NCBI GenBank assembly: GCA_001701165.1
Contig: DAAP01000039.1
Location: 1 to 52,507, forward strand
Reading direction: 5' to 3'
DNA length: 52,507 nucleotides
Origin: Bacteroidales bacterium H4
Lineage (GTDB): Bacteria > Bacteroidota > Bacteroidia > Bacteroidales > Muribaculaceae
In this document: piece by piece, positions 25,245 to 35,111 of the stretch
Position numbering within the stretch: position 1 is the stretch's first letter
Layout of the letters: each line of letters starts with the position of its first letter
Position numbers and translations under genes: made by a program
Notes under the pieces: model-generated
The model's database searches: none
What the model was told of the DNA's origin: nothing
Seen by the model: the letters and a program-made list of their open reading frames with translations, nothing else

Positions 25245-25990
25245 GTGAATCATATTGTAGAATTCAACTTTTGGAGAGGAAAAGCCTAATTTTTTCTTAG
25301 GCCTATCGTTTATCAGATACTAAACCTTGTTCAACTCTTGCTGTGATATCTTTCTGAAATCAGTGCCCTTAGGGAAAAACTCACGGAAGATTTTATTGGC
25401 GTTTTCGACTGCACCTTTTTGCCCGGAGCAATAAGGATCGGCAAAGTATATTTTGCAGTCAAGAGCTTCTGCAATGTCTTCGTGGTCACGAAATTCAAAT
25501 CCGTTGTCTGTCGTAATGGTGAGCACATATTTTTTGTATGGTACCAGAAGGGCGATAACAGCTTTCGCGACATCTTCCGGCTTCTTGGATGGGAGCTTCT
25601 TTTGCATAAACATATTTCGGCTGCGTTCTATGACGGTCAAGACTGCACTTTTCTGACCCTTTCCTATCACCAGGTCCATTTCCCAATCACCGAAACGAGT
25701 ACCATCTGCCTCTACGGGGCGGTCGTGAATTGACACCCTGTTGGGTATCAGAGATTTCCCGGCCTTTTTGTATGCTTTTGGCTTATGTCGGCGATACTTC
25801 ATTTTGTGATGACAATATTTATGTAGTTCCGGGCGCATCCTGATTTCCTGATAGATACGTTCTTTGGAGATCTTTACTCCTTGCTTTTTAAGATAGCCTG
25901 AAATCTGCTCAGGCGACCATCGTTTTTCTATCAAGAGAGATATAGCCTGTTGTAACACTCCGGGCTTGAGAGCACTTCGTTTAAGAATCT
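25242..25990 (-). pseudogene. Broken IS30-family transposase
   Basis: The minus-strand frame begins abruptly at ILKRSALKPGVLQQAI, without the N-terminal helix-turn-helix, because a stop codon lies directly upstream at about 25991. It continues through WSPEQISGYLKKQG, GDWEMDLVIGKGQK, TTDNGFEFRDHE and FREFFPKGTDF, the IS30 integrase core with its DDE acidic residues. At 25322-25320 a TAG interrupts the frame after ELNKV. The same frame then resumes with the expected C-terminal YLINDRPRKKLGFSSP and ends at TAA 25242. It is thus truncated at the 5' end and has one in-frame amber stop; both make it inactive. Confidence 0.85.
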
Positions 25991-26263
25991 ACAAAGCGCA
26001 TATGACTATTCATTCGGCGCACCTATGTACCGGTTTAATTCTGTAATAGAACGATTGATGATTTAACCGAATATTTTGCTCGAAGTGGATTTTGATACTT
26101 AGGCATCAATATTTTGCTAAATTCATACATTTTGACCTGCTTTTATTCTTGATAAAATAGTGGATGTTTGCAAATTAATGAGTATTTTTGCATCGATAAG
26201 TTTTAATGTGTCACCGGCTTTTTGCCTATGACATATAGTATTGAATATCAATAAATAATATAT
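25991..26263. other. AT-rich intergenic stretch
   Basis: No gene is recognisable between the IS30 remnant and the 5'-nucleotidase gene. The 11-base word AATATTTTGCT occurs twice (about 26070 and 26108). Read on the minus strand it lies in a 23-codon frame (MPKYQNPLRAKY...) of unknown meaning. Confidence 0.4.
26183..26190 (+). promoter_or_regulatory. -7 box for the 5'-nucleotidase gene
   Basis: TATTTTTG fits TAnnTTTG, 73 bases before the ATG. A TTTG at 26167 is too close to be the -33 element, so support is partial. Confidence 0.33.
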
Positions 26264-27829
26264 ATGACACACAACTCATCTTCTACATTCAGACGCTGTG
26301 GCGTCATTGCCGCAAGTGCTATAGTGTGTATGGCTATGGCTGTCGATGTCTCGGCACAACGGCTTACCATACTGCACACCAATGATACCCACTCACACAT
26401 AGACCCTGACGACAAAGGCCTCGGTGGCATACTGCGGCGCAAGGTGGTTATTGATAGTGTGCGAGCCTGTGATCCTTACGTGAGAGTTATTGATGCCGGC
26501 GATATCGTCCAAGGTACGCTTTATTTCAACTTGTATAAAGGCGAGGTCGAGAACAAGATGATGAATATCCTTGGATACGACATACGTATTCTTGGCAATC
26601 ACGAGTTTGATAACGGTTCGGAGCAATTGTCCGAAAATCTTCGCGGAAGCCACGCAACACTGCTATCTACCAATTATGATTTCAGCGGTCCGCTCGCCGG
26701 GATGTTCCAACGCTATTGCATAGATACTATCGGGGAAAAACGCGTAGGCTTCATTGCGCTCAACCTTAATCCCAAGGGAATGGTTATGGAAGGTAGTTAT
26801 GACGGAGTGCACTACAAGGACATCATCAAAAGCGCCAACATCACTGCCGCCTATCTAAAAGATGTCGAAGGCGTGGACGCTGTAGTAGCTGTGACCCATA
26901 TTGGATACAGTCCCGATGGCGAAGGAACTATCGGAGATGTGGATCTTGCCAAAGCATCCAAGGACATTGATGTCATAATAGGTGGCCACAGCCATGATGT
27001 CATTGACCCGGCACATCCTAAAGCCGGGATGCCGTGGCGCATAGCCAATGCAAACGGGGACAGCGTATTGGTCGCTCAGACAGGTCGATACGGCGTAAAT
27101 ATAGGTCGTATCGTTATCAATCTCTCGGACAACAATAGCACCGAGTATTCGCTTATTCCAATTAACGCTCGCCTTGACAATCGAGTAGATCGTGAACTTG
27201 AACAAAGCCTTGAGCCTTATCGTCACGGAGTAGATTCGCTGATGCACGTACCCACCGGTCGTCAGGCTGCTATAGACTTGCCTGCCGATGGTCCGCAGCT
27301 GTTGAACTTTGTCTCGGACTTCATATACAATAGAGGTAACAAGTTACTATCTGCGAACAAACTTACCAAGGCGGATTTTGCAATAATAAACAAGGGTGGC
27401 ATACGTCACGATATGGCTAAAGGCGAGATTACCGAGGGTGGATTGATAACCATGATGCCGTTCACTAATTACATCCAAGTGGTCGACATCAAGGGTTCGG
27501 ATTTGATGTCTGTATTCGATGTTATGGCCTCGACCAATGGCAATGGCGTCAGCAAAGGCGTCGATGTGGTCTTCGATCCGCAGACAAAGAAAACCTTGTC
27601 AGCCAAACTCAACGGCAAAAATATAGACCCGAACAAGACTTATCGCGTTGTCACCATCAATTATCTTGCCGGAGGCGGTGATTATATGACCGGCTTTACA
27701 CGCGGAACTATTGTAGCCTCGTCCAAAGACAAAGTATTTGACGAATTGGTCGACTATGTACGCAACGACAAATCCATACCCCGCCGCCTGAATCCGGACA
27801 AAACTGTTCGTATGCACCCTGTTAAATAG
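26264..27829 (+). CDS. Exported 5'-nucleotidase / cyclic phosphodiesterase (UshA family)
   Basis: A 521-residue secreted or periplasmic enzyme that removes phosphate from nucleotides. A signal peptide ends near residue 31 (VSA-QRL). The metallophosphoesterase domain has LHTNDTHSHI (about 36-45), VIDAGDIVQG, GNHEFDNG, VTHIGYSPDG and GGHSHD. The C-terminal 5'-nucleotidase domain (about 320-500) starts the substrate pocket at INKGGIRHDMAKGEIT and MPFTN. All metal ligands appear present. It is followed after 90 bp by the GH3/serine hydrolase gene on the same strand. Confidence 0.92.
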   Translation: MTHNSSSTFRRCGVIAASAIVCMAMAVDVSAQRLTILHTNDTHSHIDPDDKGLGGILRRKVVIDSVRACDPYVRVIDAGDIVQGTLYFNLYKGEVENKMMNILGYDIRILGNHEFDNGSEQLSENLRGSHATLLSTNYDFSGPLAGMFQRYCIDTIGEKRVGFIALNLNPKGMVMEGSYDGVHYKDIIKSANITAAYLKDVEGVDAVVAVTHIGYSPDGEGTIGDVDLAKASKDIDVIIGGHSHDVIDPAHPKAGMPWRIANANGDSVLVAQTGRYGVNIGRIVINLSDNNSTEYSLIPINARLDNRVDRELEQSLEPYRHGVDSLMHVPTGRQAAIDLPADGPQLLNFVSDFIYNRGNKLLSANKLTKADFAIINKGGIRHDMAKGEITEGGLITMMPFTNYIQVVDIKGSDLMSVFDVMASTNGNGVSKGVDVVFDPQTKKTLSAKLNGKNIDPNKTYRVVTINYLAGGGDYMTGFTRGTIVASSKDKVFDELVDYVRNDKSIPRRLNPDKTVRMHPVK

Positions 27830-27919
27830 CACCTCATCTCAGAATATGACAAGATTCAGCCGTCACCGTTCACGATACTATATGTATCGACTGTGGCGGC
27901 TGAAATAAATAGTAACGAC

Positions 27920-30900
27920 ATGTGTATATTTCGATTCCTTACATCTTCGACAACGGCACTGTTTACGCTCATTGCCTCGACATGCATTATCGCTGTGCCA
28001 ACGCCATCATCATCCAAACATGGCGTATCCGGGCATAAGGTTAACATCGCAGTCAACGCGGATGAGTCGGCATGTAACCATTGGGTCGATTCGGTATACA
28101 ATTCTTTGTCGCCGCGCCGGAGAGTTGCACAATTGTTCTTTCCCAAAGTAGTACCTACACGTGGAGATGTTTCGCGTGCAATGCTGCGGTCTTTGGTGAA
28201 AGACAATGAAGTCGGCGGACTAATTTTCACCGAGGGTTTTATTGCCCAATATGCAGACATGACTAATTACGCTCAAGCTCAGGCCAGCGTGCCGTTATTG
28301 ATGACCTTTGACGGCGAATGGGGTCTGCGTATGCGCATACCCAAAACTCCCCGCTTCCCGCACAACATGGCACTGGGTGCCATACACAATGGCGAGTCGT
28401 TGATGTATGAATATGGGCGAGAAATGGCTCGCGAGTGTCGCATCATGGGCATACACGTCAATTTTGCCCCAGTGGCCGATGTCAATTCCAATCCTGACAA
28501 CCCGGTGATTTCGTATCGATCCTTTGGCGAAGACCCCCAAAAAGTCGCCTCACTTGTCTGCGCATACTCACGCGGACTGGAAGATGGCGGTGTGCAAGCT
28601 GTTGCCAAACACTTCCCCGGGCACGGTGATACCAACAGCGATTCGCACAAGACCCTGCCGACACTGACGCGCACCCGGCATCAGATGGAACAAGTGGAGT
28701 TGGTGCCTTTCCAACGCTTCATTGCCGAGGGTCACAGCGGAATCATGACTGCACACCTTGCCGTACCGACTTATGACAAAAGCTCTACTCCGGCTTCGCT
28801 GTCACGCAAAATTACCACCGAACTGCTGCGTAATACTCTGGGCTTTGACGGCCTAATTTACACAGATGCGCTTGGCATGAAAGGTGCCACGGAGGCTGTC
28901 GCCAATCCATGCGTAGCCGCTTTACGTGCCGGAGCAGATATACTATTGTGCCCGCCCAATACAGCAAGGGACATTGACGCTGTGATGGCAGCCATTGCTT
29001 CCGGCAAGATTTCGGCTGAAGAGGTGGAGACGCATTGTCGTCGAGTGCTTCGATATAAATACTATCTGGGGCTTTCTAAATACACACCTATCGACCGCAA
29101 CAATCTTTCGGAGCGCATCAACAGCGTTGGTGCCGATGACTTGCTACGCCGCCTTGCCGAGGGTGCTATTACTGTCATTCGCAACGAGCATAACATCCTG
29201 CCTTTGCGCCATCTCGGGCAAAAAAGCATTGCAGTCGTGAGCATAGGCGCCGAAGCCTCGAATGATTTCAGCAACACTTGTCGGCGATATGCGCCGGTGG
29301 ACCTCTATGCGTCTCGTACCGGGTCTTTCAGCTCGGCTGATATAGCGGCTATATGTAAACACAATACAGTTATCGTAGGCGTATTCAACGATAAAGGGTC
29401 ATCACGTCAAGCCCTGAATGTATTGTCTAAGGCTGTCAAGGCCAAAGGTGCTGGCAAGATGTCGCTCGTGGAAGCGTTTTTTGTTAATCCATACAAGATG
29501 TCGCGTCTCAAAGGAGGTGCTTTAGGACACGAACAATCGTTAGTATTGGCTTATGACGACACACCCGAGCTACGTCGAGCTGCTGCCGAAGCCGTCTTCG
29601 GAGGCATAGAAGTCTCAGGCACTCTGCCTGTCAATCTGCACGGCATAGCAAAGATTGGCACCGGCCATCGCTTACATAAGACTCGTCTGGGCTATTCATC
29701 GCCTCAAGCACATGGGATGGACGCGGCACTTACAGACAGCATTGATGCCATAGTCGGCGAGGCTTTGGCATTAGGCGCATTTCCCGGATGTCAGGTTGTG
29801 GTCGGACGCGGCGGCGACATCGTAGTGGACCGCTCGTACGGTCATATCACTGCCGGCGGCGACATAGTGACACCTTTTACAATGTACGACCTCGCATCTG
29901 TCAGCAAGGCCATGGGCACACTTCCGGGCATTATGACTGCCGTAGATCATGGAAAAATAGATATCGATGCCAAAGCTTCACGTTATATTCCCGCTTTGGC
30001 TGCTCGTTCGGATGGCAAGCAGGATATCACAATTCGCCAGTTGTTGTATCACGAGAGCGGTATGCCGGCGGCACTTAATATGTTTGACATAATGATGGAT
30101 ACGGCTACATATGCTCGCCCGCTATTAGTATACCGGAGGGACAGCGCACACACTATTCAGGTGCAGCGCGGCCTATTCGGCGCCACTTCTGCGAAGTTGC
30201 GCCAAGACATATCCTCGCCCATACGTACGGCACAATTTGACATAGCAAGTGCCGACGGCATATATGTGGGACGGTGCACCTATGATAGCGTGATGCACCG
30301 CATTTACAATATACCATTGCGAGCCTCAAAGCGTTACAACTATTCGTGCCTCAATTTTGCCCTGCTCATGGATGCAGAACAGCGAGCTACCGCAACACCG
30401 CATCAGCTGTGGTGCAAAACCCATCTTTGGGCACCTCTTGGCATGACTACGATGTGCTATCGCCCGTTGGACGAATATCCGCGCTCGCAGATTGCGCCTA
30501 CCGAAAAGGACACGTACCTGCGCCGTCAAACCATATGGGGATATGTGCACGACGAAATGGCTGACTTCAGCGGCGGCGTGCAAGGCAATGCAGGCCTTTT
30601 TGCAAATGCGGACGACCTTGCCAAAATGTGCCAGATGTGGCTTAACGGCGGCGTATATGGCGGAGACAGAGTTTTGTCGGAACGCACGGTCAAATTGTTC
30701 ACGACAGACCATAGCTCTACATGCCGTCGAGGCCTGGGGTTTGACAAGCCTGATATGACCAATCCCAATAATTCGCCCACTTGCGATGAGGCTACTGCCG
30801 AGACTTTCGGACACCTTGGGTTTACGGGCACGGTATTTTGGGTAGATCCGGCCAACGACATGTTTTTTATTTTCCTGTGCAACCGCGTCAACCCTACGCG

Positions 30901-31000
30901 TGACAACGATGCATTCAATGCCTGCGGCATCCGTCCTCGGCTGTTCAGCCAGGTGTATAGGGCTTTGAAGGACACCAAGGGCACTTTGATGCAGGAATGA
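27920..31000 (+). CDS. GH3 beta-N-acetylhexosaminidase fused to a beta-lactamase-like serine hydrolase
   Basis: A 1026-residue exported two-enzyme protein. After a hydrophobic signal, the N-terminal half is a glycoside hydrolase family 3 domain with the NagZ-like KHFPGHGDTNSDSH block (near residue 230) and the nucleophile Asp in IYTDALGMKG (near 313), followed by the usual C-terminal GH3 subdomain. From about 605 comes a class C beta-lactamase/DD-peptidase-like domain: S660-V-S-K663 (SxxK), Y808-S-C-L-N-F (the Y-S-x-x-N motif) and H965-L-G-F-T-G (third motif). It may strip GlcNAc-linked sugars and peptides from peptidoglycan. The ATG at 27920 is preferred to an in-frame GTG at 27893 because it starts the signal peptide. 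Confidence 0.9.
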   Translation: MCIFRFLTSSTTALFTLIASTCIIAVPTPSSSKHGVSGHKVNIAVNADESACNHWVDSVYNSLSPRRRVAQLFFPKVVPTRGDVSRAMLRSLVKDNEVGGLIFTEGFIAQYADMTNYAQAQASVPLLMTFDGEWGLRMRIPKTPRFPHNMALGAIHNGESLMYEYGREMARECRIMGIHVNFAPVADVNSNPDNPVISYRSFGEDPQKVASLVCAYSRGLEDGGVQAVAKHFPGHGDTNSDSHKTLPTLTRTRHQMEQVELVPFQRFIAEGHSGIMTAHLAVPTYDKSSTPASLSRKITTELLRNTLGFDGLIYTDALGMKGATEAVANPCVAALRAGADILLCPPNTARDIDAVMAAIASGKISAEEVETHCRRVLRYKYYLGLSKYTPIDRNNLSERINSVGADDLLRRLAEGAITVIRNEHNILPLRHLGQKSIAVVSIGAEASNDFSNTCRRYAPVDLYASRTGSFSSADIAAICKHNTVIVGVFNDKGSSRQALNVLSKAVKAKGAGKMSLVEAFFVNPYKMSRLKGGALGHEQSLVLAYDDTPELRRAAAEAVFGGIEVSGTLPVNLHGIAKIGTGHRLHKTRLGYSSPQAHGMDAALTDSIDAIVGEALALGAFPGCQVVVGRGGDIVVDRSYGHITAGGDIVTPFTMYDLASVSKAMGTLPGIMTAVDHGKIDIDAKASRYIPALAARSDGKQDITIRQLLYHESGMPAALNMFDIMMDTATYARPLLVYRRDSAHTIQVQRGLFGATSAKLRQDISSPIRTAQFDIASADGIYVGRCTYDSVMHRIYNIPLRASKRYNYSCLNFALLMDAEQRATATPHQLWCKTHLWAPLGMTTMCYRPLDEYPRSQIAPTEKDTYLRRQTIWGYVHDEMADFSGGVQGNAGLFANADDLAKMCQMWLNGGVYGGDRVLSERTVKLFTTDHSSTCRRGLGFDKPDMTNPNNSPTCDEATAETFGHLGFTGTVFWVDPANDMFFIFLCNRVNPTRDNDAFNACGIRPRLFSQVYRALKDTKGTLMQE

Positions 31001-31122
31001 GAAAACTATTTTTATTGATAAATACAAAAAGATAGTTCATACGTTATATATAAGCTATGATACATAGCAGACACATCACTCCTTTACATATCATAGAATG
31101 TTTTAAAGCAACTATATACATT

Positions 31123-31965
31123 ATGAAGTTCAATTTTTTAATTATCGCTTTGGGTGGCATCCTCACTTCGGGATTAGCATCATGCACAGATCGCTGTACC
31201 ATCAATGGTCAGTCAGGGAACGACCTTGCGTTTACGACATTTCAGCGCAGCGCTACTTATTCGCTCGTGGGTTCTGCCGCCGATTTCCTTTGCGACAAGG
31301 ATGTTCAGTTTTATGACTCGGTAAGTATCGTAATGCCATTACGTGTAGCATCGGCTGACATTACGGCTTTGTGCGACAGCATTTGCGCATATGCCTTTGA
31401 TTCGAAGCCCGGGACATCTGTCATGGCGGCTGCAGCCACGTGGATGCGCACACGCCCGTCCGAGGGGGGATACAAGGCTGTATCGGCTTACGCCGAAGAT
31501 GCTACGACCCTTGGCGAGGCCAGTGTCAATGGTTTTGTGTATACACTGACACCCTCGCTACTTGTCTATTGCGTGCATTCCGAGTCCCTTGAACCCGGCG
31601 CCGCTCATGGCATGAGTTCTACGCGATATATCAATTTCGGCTATTCGGCCGAATCTACATTGCAGGGAGTCATTACGCTCCACGACTTATTCTCAACCAA
31701 AGGTTTGAAGAATCTGCCGCGTATTATTGGAGACCGCGCCAGTGAACTGTTCAGCGCCATAGGCCCCACGGATGTTGAAGGCTTGCCTGAAAACGGTAAT
31801 TTCTATATCAACTCTTTGGGCGAAATAGTCTTTTCGTACCAACCTTACGAAATAGCATCTTACGCTCAAGGAAATATCGAAATTACATTCGAGCCTTATG
31901 AACTCGTGGACTTGCTGTCGCTTAAAGGCATCACTTATTTCGGTCTCGAAGACCTTAACGACTGA
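31123..31965 (+). CDS. Lipoprotein with DUF4163/DUF3298-like domains
   Basis: A 280-residue protein. The start at 31123 gives a clean lipoprotein signal with lipobox LASC; an upstream in-frame ATG would add 22 unlikely residues. The C-terminal half (SLEPGAAHGMSSTRYINFGY..., a Leu-Phe segment, then NFYINSLGEIVFSYQPYEIA and ITFEPYELVDLL) matches the pattern of DUF3298, which occurs in RsiV-like and other envelope proteins that may bind peptidoglycan or lysozyme-like ligands. The function of this protein is unknown. It lies 122 bp after the GH3 fusion and 127 bp before the M16 protease gene. Confidence 0.8.
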   Translation: MKFNFLIIALGGILTSGLASCTDRCTINGQSGNDLAFTTFQRSATYSLVGSAADFLCDKDVQFYDSVSIVMPLRVASADITALCDSICAYAFDSKPGTSVMAAAATWMRTRPSEGGYKAVSAYAEDATTLGEASVNGFVYTLTPSLLVYCVHSESLEPGAAHGMSSTRYINFGYSAESTLQGVITLHDLFSTKGLKNLPRIIGDRASELFSAIGPTDVEGLPENGNFYINSLGEIVFSYQPYEIASYAQGNIEITFEPYELVDLLSLKGITYFGLEDLND

Positions 31966-32092
31966 TAGCCACGCTATACTTAGTGATGCTTAACAAACTT
32001 TAACCGATAGTCGTGTAATTTTTTCCAAAACGGAACGTCTAACTTATATGATTTACGAATAAGTAATCACATAACATTAAATGATATAACAA

Positions 32093-34918
32093 ATGAAAAA
32101 GCTATTAATGAGCCTGTCTGCGGCTGTTATAGGCATCTTGGGCGTTAACGCCCAGGGTATGCCCGAGATACCCGCCGACAGCGCGTTGCGCGTAGGACGT
32201 CTTGACAATGGTTTGACGTACTACATCCGCCACAACGAAACCCCTAAGGGGCAAGCTGACTTCTTTATTGCACAGAATGTCGGTTCAATTCTCGAAAATG
32301 ACAGTCAGCGAGGCTTAGCTCACTTCTTGGAGCATATGTGCTTCAATGGTACGGTCAATTTTCCCGGCAATAAGGTCATCGATTGGCTGGCAACGAAAGG
32401 TGTTCGCTTCGGTCAAAACCTCAATGCCTACACCGGTGTAGATGAAACCGTCTACAACATCTCCAGCGTTCCCGTAGCAGACAAAGCAGTGGTGGACTCG
32501 TGCCTGCTTATCTTGCACGACTGGGCTGACGGACTTCTCCTGGATCCCAAGGAAATAGACAGCGAACGCGGTGTCATCCATGAGGAATGGCGTATGCGCA
32601 TGGTAGGCACAATGCGCCTGTACGAGCAACTATTACCCACAATCTACCCTGACAATAAGTATGGCGTGCGCCTGCCCATAGGTACTATGGAGGTCGTGGA
32701 TAATTTTCCGCCGCAAGCTCTTCGCGACTACTACGAGGAGTGGTACAGGCCTGACAACCAAGCCATCATCGTCGTGGGCGATATTGATCCCGACTACATC
32801 GAAGCACAAATCAAGGCTATCTTCGGCCCTATCAAGATGCCCGAAAATCCTCAGCCCCGCGAATTTGTACAAGTCCAGGATACCCCCGGAACCATATATG
32901 CAATAGGCAAGGATAAGGAGCAGACCGCAAGTACAATCATGTTTATGTTTAAGCAGAAGGAACAGTTGCTGCCCAAGCAGATGCGCGGTACCTTTGTATA
33001 CTATCCTGTCACATACCTGACGGAAGCAATTACTACGATGCTTAATCATCGTTTGGCCGATATTGCCGCCACTCCTGATGCGACATTCGCTTATGCCAAT
33101 GTCGAAATCGGTGATTTCTTCCTGTCCAAGACCAAAGATGCCCTCACACTTTACGTAATAGCCAAGGGTAACGATACATGCAAAGCATTCGGCGATGCCT
33201 ATCGTGAATTGCTCCGTGCCGTACGTGGTGGATTTACCGTCAGCGAATATGATCGCGCACGTACCGAAATTCTCTCTCAATATGAGAAACAATACGACCA
33301 GCGAGGTGCTCGCGAAAACACCTCGTACTGCCGCGAATATGCTCAGAATTTCACAACAGGCGACCCCATCCCCGGAATCGAATTCGAGTATAAGACTATG
33401 CAGATGATTGCCCAGATGATTACATTAGAGCAAATCAACAGCCTTCTTCCCGAGATGTACGGAAATGACAATCGTGTACTTATGGGAATGTTCCCGGACA
33501 ATGACAATGTCATCGTTCCGACTGAAGCACAATTGGCCGAAGTAATCGACAGCGTGGAAGCCGAGAATATCGAACCGTTCAAAGAAGAACTGAAGTCCGA
33601 ACCGTTAATTCCCAATCTGCCTAAGGCTGTCAAGCCCACGAAAGTGGCACACAACGATGCTTGGGATGCTACTGAAATCACTTATGCCAACGGCGTGCGT
33701 GTGATTGTGAAACCCACCAAATTCAAAGAGAGCGAAATTGCTTTCGATGCCATAGCTACCGGTGGCTTGGCCAACTACAAACCTGAAGCGGCAAACGAAA
33801 TCATATTTATGCCCTATGCCCTCGGACAATATAGCCTCGGCACCTACACAGACAAAGACCTCAAGAAGTATCTGTCGGGCAAACAAACGAACATCAACCT
33901 CGGATTTGACACCTATAACCGCGAAATCGGAGGCAAGACTACGACCAAAAACCTCCCCACCCTCATGGAGATGGTTTATGCCACATTTACATCCTTCGAT
34001 ATACAGCCCGAAGAATTTGCCGCTCAGCAGAGTAAGTTCGAGGGTATGCTTGCCAATCAAGAGAAAGACCCGCAGTACATCTTCGGCCGCGACATAATGA
34101 AGACTCTTTTTGGGGCTGCTGCCAAGCAAGCAATCTCGACAGAGGCTATACGCAAGGCCAATCGCGAGACCACCGTGGATATCGTTCGCGCGATGCTCGC
34201 AAGCCCTAAGGATTATACATTCGTCTTTGTAGGTGACATCGATATGGACGCTTTCACCCAATTGGCCAACCAATATCTGGGCACTCTTCCCACCAATGGC
34301 AAGAGCATCGAATATGCCCCTGTCGAAGGCTTCAACGCTGCTCAGGGCACCAAAACCAAGGAGTTCACTACGGCGATGACCACGCCTCAGACTTGGGCTT
34401 TTATCGGTATCTGCACAAAACAGGCTTATACGGCCAAGAACAAAGTTCTGATGTCCATGTCCAGCCAAATACTGACATCTCGTCTGCTCCGCAAAGTTCG
34501 CGAAGAGATGGGGGCCACTTATTCGATTTCGGCACAAGGCATACTTTCGCGTCAGGGTTCTACCAATACGGTCATGCAAATTGCATGGCCCATGAAGCCC
34601 GAATTGCGCGACTCAGTCCTCACCGAAGTTCGCAACATCCTTGAGGGACTGTCCAAGGAAGTTTCTGATGAAGATATAACTACCGTTCGAGAGTATCTGG
34701 TGAAAAACGCCAATGATGACTTGGAAAAGAACGACTCTTGGGCAAGTGCCATTGCCGCTACTATGTTGAACGACGTTGATACGTGGAACGGATATGTAGA
34801 TGTAGTCAACGCTATCTCGGCAGACGACATCAAAGCCTATGTCCGCGGTCTACTTGACGCCAACAGCTACATCACCATCCTATTGGATGCCGAAAAGGCA
34901 GAGAAAGCTGCTGAATAA
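32093..34918 (+). CDS. M16-family zinc protease (pitrilysin/PqqL type)
   Basis: A 941-residue exported metalloprotease with a signal peptide ending near residue 20 (VNA-QGM). The inverted zinc motif H77-F-L-E-H81 lies in RGLAHFLEHMCFNGT, and the distal Glu is in ERGVIHEEWRMR near 160. The second, inactive M16 half (about 500-930) has the R/Y region LRKVREEMGATYSISA. This is the full fused two-repeat form that degrades peptides in the periplasm or outer membrane. A weak TAATTTTT element lies 70 bases upstream. A hairpin follows 13 bp after the stop. It contrasts with the dead M16 homolog at 48966. Confidence 0.93.
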   Translation: MKKLLMSLSAAVIGILGVNAQGMPEIPADSALRVGRLDNGLTYYIRHNETPKGQADFFIAQNVGSILENDSQRGLAHFLEHMCFNGTVNFPGNKVIDWLATKGVRFGQNLNAYTGVDETVYNISSVPVADKAVVDSCLLILHDWADGLLLDPKEIDSERGVIHEEWRMRMVGTMRLYEQLLPTIYPDNKYGVRLPIGTMEVVDNFPPQALRDYYEEWYRPDNQAIIVVGDIDPDYIEAQIKAIFGPIKMPENPQPREFVQVQDTPGTIYAIGKDKEQTASTIMFMFKQKEQLLPKQMRGTFVYYPVTYLTEAITTMLNHRLADIAATPDATFAYANVEIGDFFLSKTKDALTLYVIAKGNDTCKAFGDAYRELLRAVRGGFTVSEYDRARTEILSQYEKQYDQRGARENTSYCREYAQNFTTGDPIPGIEFEYKTMQMIAQMITLEQINSLLPEMYGNDNRVLMGMFPDNDNVIVPTEAQLAEVIDSVEAENIEPFKEELKSEPLIPNLPKAVKPTKVAHNDAWDATEITYANGVRVIVKPTKFKESEIAFDAIATGGLANYKPEAANEIIFMPYALGQYSLGTYTDKDLKKYLSGKQTNINLGFDTYNREIGGKTTTKNLPTLMEMVYATFTSFDIQPEEFAAQQSKFEGMLANQEKDPQYIFGRDIMKTLFGAAAKQAISTEAIRKANRETTVDIVRAMLASPKDYTFVFVGDIDMDAFTQLANQYLGTLPTNGKSIEYAPVEGFNAAQGTKTKEFTTAMTTPQTWAFIGICTKQAYTAKNKVLMSMSSQILTSRLLRKVREEMGATYSISAQGILSRQGSTNTVMQIAWPMKPELRDSVLTEVRNILEGLSKEVSDEDITTVREYLVKNANDDLEKNDSWASAIAATMLNDVDTWNGYVDVVNAISADDIKAYVRGLLDANSYITILLDAEKAEKAAE

Positions 34919-34930
34919 TTCGCACACACA

Positions 34931-34956
34931 TTCTCTAAGTAATTATCCTTAGAGAA
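34931..34956. terminator. Hairpin after the M16 protease gene
   Basis: TTCTCTAAG / CTTAGAGAA, a 9-bp perfect stem with an 8-base loop, 13 bases after the stop. The following bases are only moderately T-rich. Confidence 0.5.
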
Positions 34957-34973
34957 TTAGTCCTAATTTCAAA

Positions 34974-35001
34974 GGGGCTGTGTCAAAATAGGCGCAGCCC
35001 C
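34974..35001. repeat. GGGGCTGTGTC hairpin, IS-end-like
   Basis: GGGGCTGTGTC pairs with GGCGCAGCCCC, two of the 11 pairs being G-T wobbles, with an AAAATA loop and ATTTTT after it. It can act as a terminator. The GGGGCTGTGTCAAAAT word also looks like the outer end of IS1182-type elements that I recall from Bacteroidetes, in line with the small element that follows. Confidence 0.5.
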
Positions 35002-35057
35002 ATTTTTAAACCTGTTGTAAAACATAAAACAAAGCCTCAACTTTCACAAGCTGGGGC

Positions 35058-35088
35058 TTTGTCATATCAAAAAGTTTTAGTAACTTTG
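35058..35088 (+). promoter_or_regulatory. Consensus Bacteroidota promoter in a non-coding interval
   Basis: TTTG at 35058-35061, a 19-bp spacer, then TAACTTTG at 35081-35088: an exact match to the Bacteroidota consensus. It points at a 12-codon frame (ATG 35112, MSSKLHTKDTVS, stop 35148-35150) and then a long hairpin, not directly at the next real gene. Confidence 0.6.
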
Positions 35089-35111
35089 CGATATATAAAT
35101 AAAAAACTTTA

